Shown piece after piece: positions 6,107-12,597 of a DNA stretch of 24,744 nucleotides; position 1 is the stretch's first letter, and each line of letters opens with the position of its first letter. Source of the stretch: Ruminococcaceae bacterium UBA5450 (GTDB taxonomy: Bacteria; Bacillota; Clostridia; Oscillospirales; Acutalibacteraceae); the NCBI GenBank assembly GCA_002424295.1, contig DIQY01000025.1, positions 1-24,744 on the forward strand, read 5' to 3'. A program made the translations under genes and the position numbers. A model generated the notes under the pieces. It saw nothing but the letters and a program-made list of their open reading frames with translations, had not been told where the DNA came from and made no database searches.

Positions 6107-7864
6107 TTAATATCCCACTTGGTTTCTGCCGCCGCTTTTTGCACGGTATAGAGCCTTATCTGCGCGAGACAAAAGCTTTTCGCTATCGTCGCCTTCACAG
6201 AACGAAGCTGTCCCAATGCTGCAGGTAATACGCCCAGCCTTTTGGAAGTCCGTTTTTTCAACTGCGCCCTTGATTTTTTCAGCCACTTTTCGAGCATCTT
6301 CCAGACAAGTATGAGGCAGGATTACCAAAAATTCTTCTCCACCCCATCTGCCAACCGTATCGCTCTCACGAACGCATGATTTTAGAATACCTGCCAGCTG
6401 CGTAAGAACCAAGTCGCCGACCAGATGACCAAAAGTATCGTTTACTTCTTTGAAATGATCAATATCGAGAATGAAAATGGAAAGATCAGTGCTATAACGT
6501 GTACTGATGGAAAATTCATATTCCAAGACCTCGTCCAGCTTAAGCCTGTTATTAATCTGAGTAAGCTTATCGATGCCGGATACCCTTTTGAGTTCTTTGT
6601 TTGCTTCTTCCAGCTCCGATGTTACAACGCTGATAAAATGAAGGAGCCTCGTTATAATACGGCTGTGCGTAGCCGAAAACGGATCGTTGCTGATCGGCAG
6701 ATCTGCTGTTCCCTTAGAGAGTTCCAGCTTGCGGCGCGGATTTTGTTCTCCTTCACGGACTCCGACAATCACAATTGTTGAATTTAACAGATTCATCCTG
6801 TTATTCCGTTTGATAAATTCACCGTACGTATAAAATCCGGCAGTGGGTGCAATATGATTGAACGTTTGAATTTCAAGATTCGCATCGTCCTGCAATAGGA
6901 ATCTTCTGCTGATACAAACATACAGGAAAATCGCGTCCGGCTCAAAATCGTACAATTCTTTCCGTATGGATTCTGAATGACTCAAAATCAAGTTGGGTTC
7001 TCCATAACCGATATGAAACTTATCCCCAGACTCAACATCCGCCAAAAAGCCAATGCTGCCATCTTCTTCCACAAAAAATGGAACCCTCGCAATCATTTCG
7101 CCGTCCTTCTGTATAAGGATTGGAAATTCAAGCGCATTCGCAAAAAAATGTTCATCATTCGGAATGTTGAGATATCGGTTGTAAACGTCAAAAGCACATT
7201 TTTCATCAATTTTTTTCAGCAGATTACCATCCGCTTGAGTAATCGTCATTTCTTTGCTGAGCGGTCTCCAACCTAAAAATGTCCTTGTATAAATATTTAA
7301 GCTTTTGCTTAAAAAAGCAACGCAAATTGCTCCTTTACTTACCGCTTGCCGGCCTAAAAATATCATGGAAGCTACATTCGGGTCATAAACACCAGCTCCG
7401 CCGCCAAAAACAGGAAAATTGAATTTTTCTTCCGACATTCCGTTGAACAGTTTTGAAACGTTCATGCTTTGCGGTGTTGCAAATAAGAGTACACCGGCTA
7501 CTTCCTCCATGCTGTTTATTTTTTTCATCAAGTTTTTGCCGGCCTCGAATTCAGTACCCATAGGATCTGCAACTACAAAAGTTTTTAAAACGGTTTCATC
7601 AAAAAAAGAAAACGATAATACAACGGTTCTGACTTTGGGCTGACCATCAATGATCTCACCGACGGTAGTGGAACCGACAATCACTGCTTTCGGAATGTGT
7701 TCTCTTATTTCATCCGTAATGCGCCCAAGGACTTTTCTGTCAGGCAGAGAGGAAAAGACCTGAACTAAAACGGATTTTGCTGTCTCGGAAAAGAGCAGAG
7801 TATGTGACTCCAAAAAAGTTCTGAGTTTTGGAATGTCTTTAAATAAATATGTTAGGCTTTTCAT
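6107..7864 (-). CDS. FIST sensor-diguanylate cyclase (FIST_N/FIST_C-GGDEF)
   Basis: A 585-residue cytoplasmic signalling protein. Residues about 20-220 form a FIST N domain and about 230-380 a FIST C domain, sensor modules thought to bind small ligands such as amino acids. A helical, probably coiled-coil linker (about 395-430) leads to a GGDEF domain. Its features are DKLTQINNR (432-440), the metal-binding ILDIDHFKEVND, the product-inhibition I-site RESD (499-502) and the active-site loop GGEEF (508-512). It should therefore make cyclic di-GMP and be feedback controlled. No EAL or HD-GYP domain is present. The ATG has GGAG twelve bases upstream, a rather long spacing. The gene is upstream of the ATC-hydrolase-like gene. 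Cargo of this type in a spore-gene element is unexpected. Confidence 0.9.
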   Translation of the reverse strand: MKSLTYLFKDIPKLRTFLESHTLLFSETAKSVLVQVFSSLPDRKVLGRITDEIREHIPKAVIVGSTTVGEIIDGQPKVRTVVLSFSFFDETVLKTFVVADPMGTEFEAGKNLMKKINSMEEVAGVLLFATPQSMNVSKLFNGMSEEKFNFPVFGGGAGVYDPNVASMIFLGRQAVSKGAICVAFLSKSLNIYTRTFLGWRPLSKEMTITQADGNLLKKIDEKCAFDVYNRYLNIPNDEHFFANALEFPILIQKDGEMIARVPFFVEEDGSIGFLADVESGDKFHIGYGEPNLILSHSESIRKELYDFEPDAIFLYVCISRRFLLQDDANLEIQTFNHIAPTAGFYTYGEFIKRNNRMNLLNSTIVIVGVREGEQNPRRKLELSKGTADLPISNDPFSATHSRIITRLLHFISVVTSELEEANKELKRVSGIDKLTQINNRLKLDEVLEYEFSISTRYSTDLSIFILDIDHFKEVNDTFGHLVGDLVLTQLAGILKSCVRESDTVGRWGGEEFLVILPHTCLEDARKVAEKIKGAVEKTDFQKAGRITCSIGTASFCEGDDSEKLLSRADKALYRAKSGGRNQVGY

Positions 7865-8467
7865 TTGTAATCATATCTCCAGATATGCAGCATTTCCGAG
7901 CTGAATGATTCTGAGCTTTTTCTGGATTTTACAACTCAAATCAAACATTCAGGCGTTCAGTCCTGCTTCAAACCATTATTTTACAATGTACTGTGAAGTT
8001 TATACATAAAGTTAATCTTCGGAATTTACTCATAATTTTTTTACCGCGTTAATCATACCTTTAAATTTTATAAAATGAAACATCTTGCAGAAAAGTTCGT
8101 CGAGATTCAACATAATTTTAATGATATATTAGAGGTATTAACAACAAAATTTTTACAGCCGTCCTTAGAATAAAGAAAGCCCTCAACAACTGGATAAAAG
8201 TATTTTTACACTATCATCATAGCAGCCAACCGCTTTTTTCAGTCTGTTATTTTCTTGTATTGACCCAACCGTTGCTTTTTAAGTCGATTTTTGGAACATT
8301 CATTAAGCCTTTTGCATTAAATTTCCCCTAAATTAACAACTTATTTTGTTTTATTCGCTGATTTCCATAGATGCAATTTTTTTCGACGTTTTTTTTCGAT
8401 CTAATGCCTGATAATAAGAACTGTTCTCAGGGAAAAGTTAACCTTAAATAAAGAAAGGAAGTACAAA
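7865..8467. other. 600-bp AT-rich intergenic region in the element
   Basis: Separates the divergent cyclase gene (-) and 73-residue ORF (+). It is AT-rich and must hold both promoters, but I could not find a pair of boxes good enough to call. No ORF with a ribosome binding site, riboswitch or clear hairpin is seen. The only repeats are short, such as ATTAACAAC occurring twice (near 8137 and 8333). Confidence 0.5.
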
Positions 8468-8689
8468 GTGGTAAAAATCATTGTAGAAAAAAAATTGTTA
8501 GAAGAAAAATTAGCACAAGTAAAGGATGGAGATCTTGTTGAACTTGCTTTTGTTCCACCCCAAAACGATCATGGTGATTATTCACCAGCATTTCTGCATC
8601 TGGCCGCAATACATAGTGAAGGAATCTATGAGGATTTAGAAAGTATTGATGAATTCGTTTTCGACCTGTGCACGCAGGAAAGCGCATGA
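8468..8689 (+). CDS. 73-residue acidic protein of unknown function
   Basis: Starts at GTG with AAAGGAAG about seven bases upstream and ends shortly before a hairpin terminator, so it is a complete single-gene transcription unit. The protein begins with a basic, helix-forming MVKIIVEKKLLEEKLAQVK. It is then strongly acidic, with DGDLVELAFVPPQNDHGDYS and EGIYEDLESIDEFVFD. No known family, membrane segment or signal peptide is recognised. Apart from the recombinase it is the only cargo gene on the + strand. Recombination directionality factors of serine-recombinase elements are small unrelated proteins, so this is one candidate, but nothing in the sequence proves it. Confidence 0.65.
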   Translation: MVKIIVEKKLLEEKLAQVKDGDLVELAFVPPQNDHGDYSPAFLHLAAIHSEGIYEDLESIDEFVFDLCTQESA

Positions 8690-8710
8690 TGTAAATTTTT
8701 TCATTCTAAC

Positions 8711-8738
8711 GGCTCTGCTTTGGCGGAGCCTTTTTTTA
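8711..8738 (+). terminator. Terminator after the 73-residue ORF
   Basis: GGCTCTGC and GCGGAGCC pair (one T-G wobble) around a four-base loop, followed by seven T. Confidence 0.85.
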
Positions 8739-8808
8739 TTTTTGCTGAAAAATCAATAATCTTTCTTCTGATATTATAAAAAGTCAGCTTGTACAGATCT
8801 ATCACAAA

Positions 8809-8850
8809 CGGGCACCGGTCAAATTGTTTTTTGACCGATTTTATTGCCCG
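8809..8850 (-). terminator. Composite hairpin downstream of the 119-residue gene
   Basis: Outer arms CGGGCA (8809-8814) and TGCCCG (8845-8850) enclose inner arms CGGTCAA (8816-8822) and TTGACCG (8831-8837). It lies about 40 bases past the stop of the - strand gene at 8892. The T-run on the - strand is poor, so terminator function is uncertain. Confidence 0.4.
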
Positions 8851-8891
8851 CCCGCAAATAATTATTTTGATATTTGCCGTGTGTGCATTGC

Positions 8892-9251
8892 TTATCTGCC
8901 AGACTTTCGCAATTCGACGTGCACTTTCTTTTTTTCCTTTAGCTTTACTGCTTCCAGTTGTTCATTCAGAGCAACTGCTTCCGCACGTGCCGTTTCAATG
9001 CTGATCGCCAGATCATTAAATTCCTGCGCTAAATTTTCAACGGTCAAGCTGTTGATTTTCGGGCAAACGTCGTCATACTGATCGAGTCCCGCTTCACCGT
9101 GCGCAACTACAGTGGCCTTTCCATTTGCTGGATATGTAACATAGAGATGATCATATTTTCCAAACTGACAAATTTCTTTCATGGAACTTGCTATTTCCTC
9201 CAACAGTTCCTCTATTCTTTCTTCGTTCGAATTAATCATATTGATCGCCAT
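8892..9251 (-). CDS. 119-residue protein of unknown function
   Basis: The ATG is preceded by AAAGGAG at seven bases. The first 30 residues (EERIEELLEEIASSMKEI) and residues about 70-110 (ENLAQEFNDLAISIETARAEAVALNEQLEAVK) are strongly helical and likely coiled coils. They flank a middle segment with YDHLYVTYPANGKATVVAHG. The C-terminus is basic (KLKEKKKVHVELRKSGR). It has no membrane segment or signal peptide, and no family is recognised. The gene follows the 93-residue gene by 13 bases and is surely cotranscribed with it. Element cargo. Confidence 0.7.
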   Translation of the reverse strand: MAINMINSNEERIEELLEEIASSMKEICQFGKYDHLYVTYPANGKATVVAHGEAGLDQYDDVCPKINSLTVENLAQEFNDLAISIETARAEAVALNEQLEAVKLKEKKKVHVELRKSGR

Positions 9252-9264
9252 GTTCTGGCTCCTT

Positions 9265-9546
9265 TCACATTTTGTCTAAGATCTCTCCAACGGTATAATT
9301 GCCGTCCGGCAAATCTATATCTCCCCTGGAAACACGCTCGTTAATTTCATCCCCGATGTTTTTCGTCATCCTTTTAAAGATCGATCTCTGCTCTTCCTTT
9401 GACATCCTATTTTTTTCAGAAATAATTTCTGTTTCCCATTTCCCATTTTCTTTATAGAGCTTCATTTTATGCTCACTGATCAGGCATGTTTGGCCGCCCT
9501 CTATTAAGTTGTTTTGCGCTGTCCAAATTTCCGGTTTGCGCGCCAT
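9265..9546 (-). CDS. 93-residue protein of unknown function
   Basis: The start is placed at the ATG at 9546 because GAGGTG lies seven bases before it; the frame could extend three codons further upstream without a ribosome binding site. The protein is soluble, with a beta-like N-terminal half (IWTAQNNLIEGGQTCLISEHKMKLYKENGKWETEII), a charged helix (SKEEQRSIFKRMTKNIGDEINERV) and an end DLPDGNYTVGEILDKM. I do not recognise a family. It is the first gene of a two-gene unit with the 119-residue gene. Its leader contains an 8-bp inverted repeat (9578-9585 and 9627-9634). As a small basic-acidic cargo protein it is another possible accessory factor for recombination. Confidence 0.68.
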   Translation of the reverse strand: MARKPEIWTAQNNLIEGGQTCLISEHKMKLYKENGKWETEIISEKNRMSKEEQRSIFKRMTKNIGDEINERVSRGDIDLPDGNYTVGEILDKM

Positions 9547-9577
9547 TTCTTTCACCTCATTTCATAATATGTTTAGC

Positions 9578-9634
9578 CGATTGTCCGACTTTCTAACTAA
9601 TTTCATTCCAGTCGTATCATTGGTGAGACAATCG
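9578..9634. repeat. 8-bp inverted repeat upstream of the 93-residue gene
   Basis: CGATTGTC (9578-9585) and GACAATCG (9627-9634), 41 bases apart. Each arm resembles the SpoIIID consensus WWRRACARNY at nine of ten positions (for example TCGGACAATC on the - strand). Such weak motifs are frequent by chance. Confidence 0.3.
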
Positions 9635-9670
9635 AACTAAAAATGAAAGGAATTTTCCAAAACGAATCCA

Positions 9671-9724
9671 AAAGAATATAGAAGAAGCATTGATCTGTTG
9701 ATCTATGCTTCTTCTATATTCTTT
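9671..9724 (-). terminator. Long perfect hairpin after the C11 peptidase gene
   Basis: Twenty-base arms (9671-9690 and 9705-9724, beginning AAAGAATATAGAAGAAGCAT) pair without mismatch around a 14-base loop that itself contains GATC twice. It lies about 60 bases past the stop of the - strand peptidase gene, and TTTT follows on that strand, so a terminator or a 3' mRNA stabiliser fits. Confidence 0.65.
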
Positions 9725-9782
9725 ATTTAGTTAAGGGCATCAGATCATAAGCGGTAATCTTTGTATGAAATAAAAGGTTCTC

Positions 9783-11036
9783 TTATTTTTCTAAACCATT
9801 TGCGGCATTTGGGGGATAAATGTTTGGAAAAAGATGTCTATTCCATTTTCTTTCGTCAATCAGCTTTCTGCATATATCATCTACAAGGGATGAGTCCGCA
9901 TAAGGGTTGCATGATTTAATAAGCGCCTGCACCTTGGCTTCTGGAATCACAAGCGGCGAAAATCCGATGGTAATTAAAAGCGTATATTGTTTTTCTTTCA
10001 TCTGCGAACACAAAAGCTGCGTCCATGCATTATCTCTTGCGAAAGCAAGCCGATCATAAAAAGCAATCAGCTCTTTGTCGGGAATGTATTGATCCAAAAC
10101 ACTAATATTCTTGCCCTGATTTTGCACTTTTGTTTCTTGACTGATCGTTAAACCAGAAACGATACGCGAAATTTCCTCTGCTTCATCCCATTCAAATTTG
10201 TTTTCTCCGGCTTTTACTGAAAAAAGCTCCGACGGATTTTTTATTCTACACACATTTGAAGAAAGTACTTTTCGCGCAAGACGGTCAAACAGCCGTTTCA
10301 GCTGTTTCATACTTTTTGACCGAACCACTCTGGCAACAAGATCGGATGAAAGTTCCGAACAGATTCGATTTGCAAGTTCTTTCGGGTTTGCTGTATCGTT
10401 TTCTCCCACTGCCTTTAGAAGTTCCCGAAAGGATATTCCTGCTGCGCTGGCATTTTGTCTGTACGTAATAAGCAATTTAACGGCGGGGTTGTCTCGGTAT
10501 CCAAATTCATAGAGAGTCTCGATATTATTGCAGTAGCACGCATCCATCAGCAGCAGGTCAATGACATGCCCCCCGGCGTTTGCCGCCATTTCGATAGCTG
10601 CTACAAGCTCCGGAATCCCCATAATCGCGGGATATTTCCCACTGTAATCATTCATTAGGCCTATATATTCACAGGCGTGCCCGCCCAGAATCAGCATTAC
10701 ATGCTTCGTATCGGTATTCTTAAGCCCCCAGAGAAGAAAATCATACAAGCAATTTGGGTCCGCCAGATTGACATTGCCTAAATCCTCCGGCAAAATTTTT
10801 TCGTCCGTATTGAATTGATAGCGCCGAACTCCGTCCCATATCTCCTGATCCGGTTTAGCATCGGGCCTTATGAGCTGCACGGTACTTTGCTTTAGCCGTC
10901 CAATTTGGAGAAGGACTTTTGGCTTTTCGTTTATTGCTGCTGCCTTCAATTCACAATACTCAGCTGCTATTTCCGGCTCCAGTTCCCCATTGCCGTCTAG
11001 ATAAGCCAATATAGTCCAACCGGGAATTGCGTTCAT
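9783..11036 (-). CDS. Clostripain-family (C11) cysteine peptidase, intracellular
   Basis: A 417-residue protein with the clostripain/C11 caspase-like fold pattern: N-terminal strand GWTILAYLDGNGELEPEI, then strand plus catalytic histidine in VMLILGGHACEYIGLM (His120), and strand plus catalytic cysteine in DLLLMDACYCNNIETLYEF (Cys167). C11 enzymes usually cut after arginine or lysine and many are secreted; this one has no signal peptide or membrane segment, so it should act inside the cell. The ATG at 11036 is chosen because GGAGG lies eight bases before it; the ATG at 11051 has no ribosome binding site. The C-terminal 200 residues are of unknown fold. It follows the FG-GAP gene on the same strand, suggesting that the propeller is its partner, regulator or substrate. 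Confidence 0.85.
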   Translation of the reverse strand: MNAIPGWTILAYLDGNGELEPEIAAEYCELKAAAINEKPKVLLQIGRLKQSTVQLIRPDAKPDQEIWDGVRRYQFNTDEKILPEDLGNVNLADPNCLYDFLLWGLKNTDTKHVMLILGGHACEYIGLMNDYSGKYPAIMGIPELVAAIEMAANAGGHVIDLLLMDACYCNNIETLYEFGYRDNPAVKLLITYRQNASAAGISFRELLKAVGENDTANPKELANRICSELSSDLVARVVRSKSMKQLKRLFDRLARKVLSSNVCRIKNPSELFSVKAGENKFEWDEAEEISRIVSGLTISQETKVQNQGKNISVLDQYIPDKELIAFYDRLAFARDNAWTQLLCSQMKEKQYTLLITIGFSPLVIPEAKVQALIKSCNPYADSSLVDDICRKLIDERKWNRHLFPNIYPPNAANGLEK

Positions 11037-11078
11037 AGAATTTTCCTCCATTTCTTTTATTTGCGATCATATTGTATA

Positions 11079-11128
11079 ATTGAACCTCCTAGTTGGTACT
11101 TCCGTATATACCAGCCGGGAGGTTCAAT
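11079..11128. repeat. 50-bp inverted repeat between FG-GAP and peptidase genes
   Basis: Arms ATTGAACCTCC (11079-11089) and GGAGGTTCAAT (11118-11128) with an inner TGGTA/TACCA pair. There is no T-run on either side, so it is not a classical terminator. On the - strand the arm carries CCTCC and GGAGG and lies just ahead of the peptidase start, so an attenuator or translational switch is conceivable. Confidence 0.55.
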
Positions 11129-11191
11129 AAAACATTACGCTACCCATCGTCTGTTTATGAATCGTGCAATTATTAGCAAAGCTCTTTTTTC

Positions 11192-12271
11192 TTATCGTTC
11201 TATTTTGTTCAAGAAAGGCGCGCCGCGCGATAATGAATTCGTGTCACTGAGCAGGATTGCAACATCGTCTGAATAGGTATTTGTAACTGCAAGATCTGCT
11301 CTACCATCGTTATTAAAATCGCCGGCTACTAATCCCGCAGCGTAAGAACCAACGGCATAAAATTGTTTCGGTCCAAAAGTACCGTCACCATTTCCGGTCA
11401 ATATTGCAATGTTATTGGAACCGTTATCTGCAACTGCCAAATCAAATGTTCCGTTGTTGTCAAAATCAGCTGCAATGATTCCCTCAAGATTTGAACCAAT
11501 TGAAACAAAGGATGCCGCTTGAAAAGTACCGTTACCATTTCCAAGCAAGATTGCTACATCCTGAGAGTCAAAATTCGATACTGCCAAATCGCGCTTACCA
11601 TCACCGTTAAAGTCGGCTACTGCGATCTCCATAGGACCAGTCCCTACAGAGTAAGGTACTGCCGCTTGAAAAGTGCCGTCACCGTTATTAAGCAGAACCG
11701 CAACATTATTGTCCCCATTAACCGCTGCAACTAGATCAACAATTCCGTCACCGCTTAAATCAGCGGCCGCAAGCCCATAAGGAAGATTTCCCACGGGATA
11801 AGGCACAGCCGCCTGAAAAGTACCGTCTCCATTGCCAAACAGCACGTCAACGTTTCCAAAACCCAGATCGGTTACTGCTAAATCTATTTTGCCATCGTTG
11901 TTAAAGTCGGCGGAAACGACTGTTAAAGGATTTGATCCCACTGTTACTGCCGTAGCCGGCAGAAAGGTTCCATCACCGTTTCCGAGCAGGATTGCGATAT
12001 CACCGCCATTTGAATCCGCGACGGCTAAGTCCATTTTGCCATCGTTGTTAAAGTCGGCAGCAGTAACCGAGATCGGATTATTGCCTACACCAAAAAACGA
12101 AGCTGCCTGAAAAGTGCCGTCGCTATTTCCGAGCAACACTGCAACCTCTGCATTACCAATATCTGTGATTGCTAAATCAAGACGCCCGTCGCCGTTAAAA
12201 TCAGCGGCCGTAATCCCATAAGGAGAAGATCCGGCAGAATAAAACACGGCGGGCTGAAAAAATACGCTCAT
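11192..12271 (-). CDS. Seven-repeat FG-GAP/VCBS beta-propeller protein
   Basis: A 359-residue protein built almost entirely of seven repeats of 49 residues. Each carries a calcium-binding loop of the type DFNGDGRLDL or DFNNDGKIDL, followed by VAVLLGNGDGTFQAA. The loops are DFNGDGRLDL, DFNNDGKMDL, DFNNDGKIDL, DLSGDGIVDL, DFNGDGKRDL, DFDNNGTFDL and DFNNDGRADL; the sixth has N for the central D. Seven repeats are enough for one closed propeller. FG-GAP proteins are usually extracellular adhesion or lectin-like modules, but this one starts MSVFFQPAVFYSAG with no signal peptide, so it is apparently cytoplasmic or released by mother-cell lysis. AGGAGGAG precedes the ATG. It lies upstream of the C11 peptidase gene on the same strand. 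Confidence 0.9.
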   Translation of the reverse strand: MSVFFQPAVFYSAGSSPYGITAADFNGDGRLDLAITDIGNAEVAVLLGNSDGTFQAASFFGVGNNPISVTAADFNNDGKMDLAVADSNGGDIAILLGNGDGTFLPATAVTVGSNPLTVVSADFNNDGKIDLAVTDLGFGNVDVLFGNGDGTFQAAVPYPVGNLPYGLAAADLSGDGIVDLVAAVNGDNNVAVLLNNGDGTFQAAVPYSVGTGPMEIAVADFNGDGKRDLAVSNFDSQDVAILLGNGNGTFQAASFVSIGSNLEGIIAADFDNNGTFDLAVADNGSNNIAILTGNGDGTFGPKQFYAVGSYAAGLVAGDFNNDGRADLAVTNTYSDDVAILLSDTNSLSRGAPFLNKIER

Positions 12272-12597
12272 TAAAAGCTCCTCCTAATAATTTTGTTTAC
12301 CTCCATACTTACATTAGACAAGAACTAATCTCGAAGGGCTGGATTAGATATCATGATAATCTATCCGTTCCCCGCTATTATGATAATATGTTTTTTCCCT
12401 TCAATGTTTCCAAAACAGCGGCGACCGTATCCTTTTGAGATCTGGCAGTCGTCTGCATTTATCCCAAAATGAAATCGTATTTTTTAAAGAGAGAAACTTT
12501 TTAGCTTCAATAACATACCTTTAATAACATACTAAATAAGCAATAAAAGTTTTCATTTCAATATAAAAATTCCGGAGAATGATTAGAAGGTGATCTT
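12272..12597. other. Control region between FG-GAP gene and recombinase
   Basis: A 326-bp region with no ORF. It holds two att-arm-like motifs, ATGATAATC (12353-12361) and TATGATAAT (12379-12387), which resemble the element arm TATGATAATC. It also holds a SpoIIID-like TTAGACAAGA (12314-12323) and a tandem repeat of AATAACATAC (12509-12518, 12523-12532) with a sigma-E-like -10 box. Both the recombinase and the FG-GAP gene must be controlled from here. Confidence 0.5.
12493..12521 (+). promoter_or_regulatory. Candidate sigma-E promoter of the recombinase gene
   Basis: CATACCTT (12514-12521) matches six of seven defined positions of the sigma-E -10 CATACAnT. GAAACTT (12493-12499), 14 bases upstream, matches five of seven positions of the -35 kmATATT. 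The predicted leader is about 70 bases. Sigma-E control would restrict excision to the mother cell, as for the skin recombinase. Motif evidence only. Confidence 0.35.

Noticed and set aside
8260..8288. TTGACC as a promoter -35 for the 73-residue ORF
   Set aside because: No acceptable -10 box lies 16-18 bases downstream, and the start codon is about 200 bases away.
11370..12130. Tandem DNA repeat with a 147-bp period, possible CRISPR or minisatellite
   Set aside because: The period equals 49 codons and follows the seven FG-GAP repeats of a coding gene; there are no constant repeats with unique spacers.
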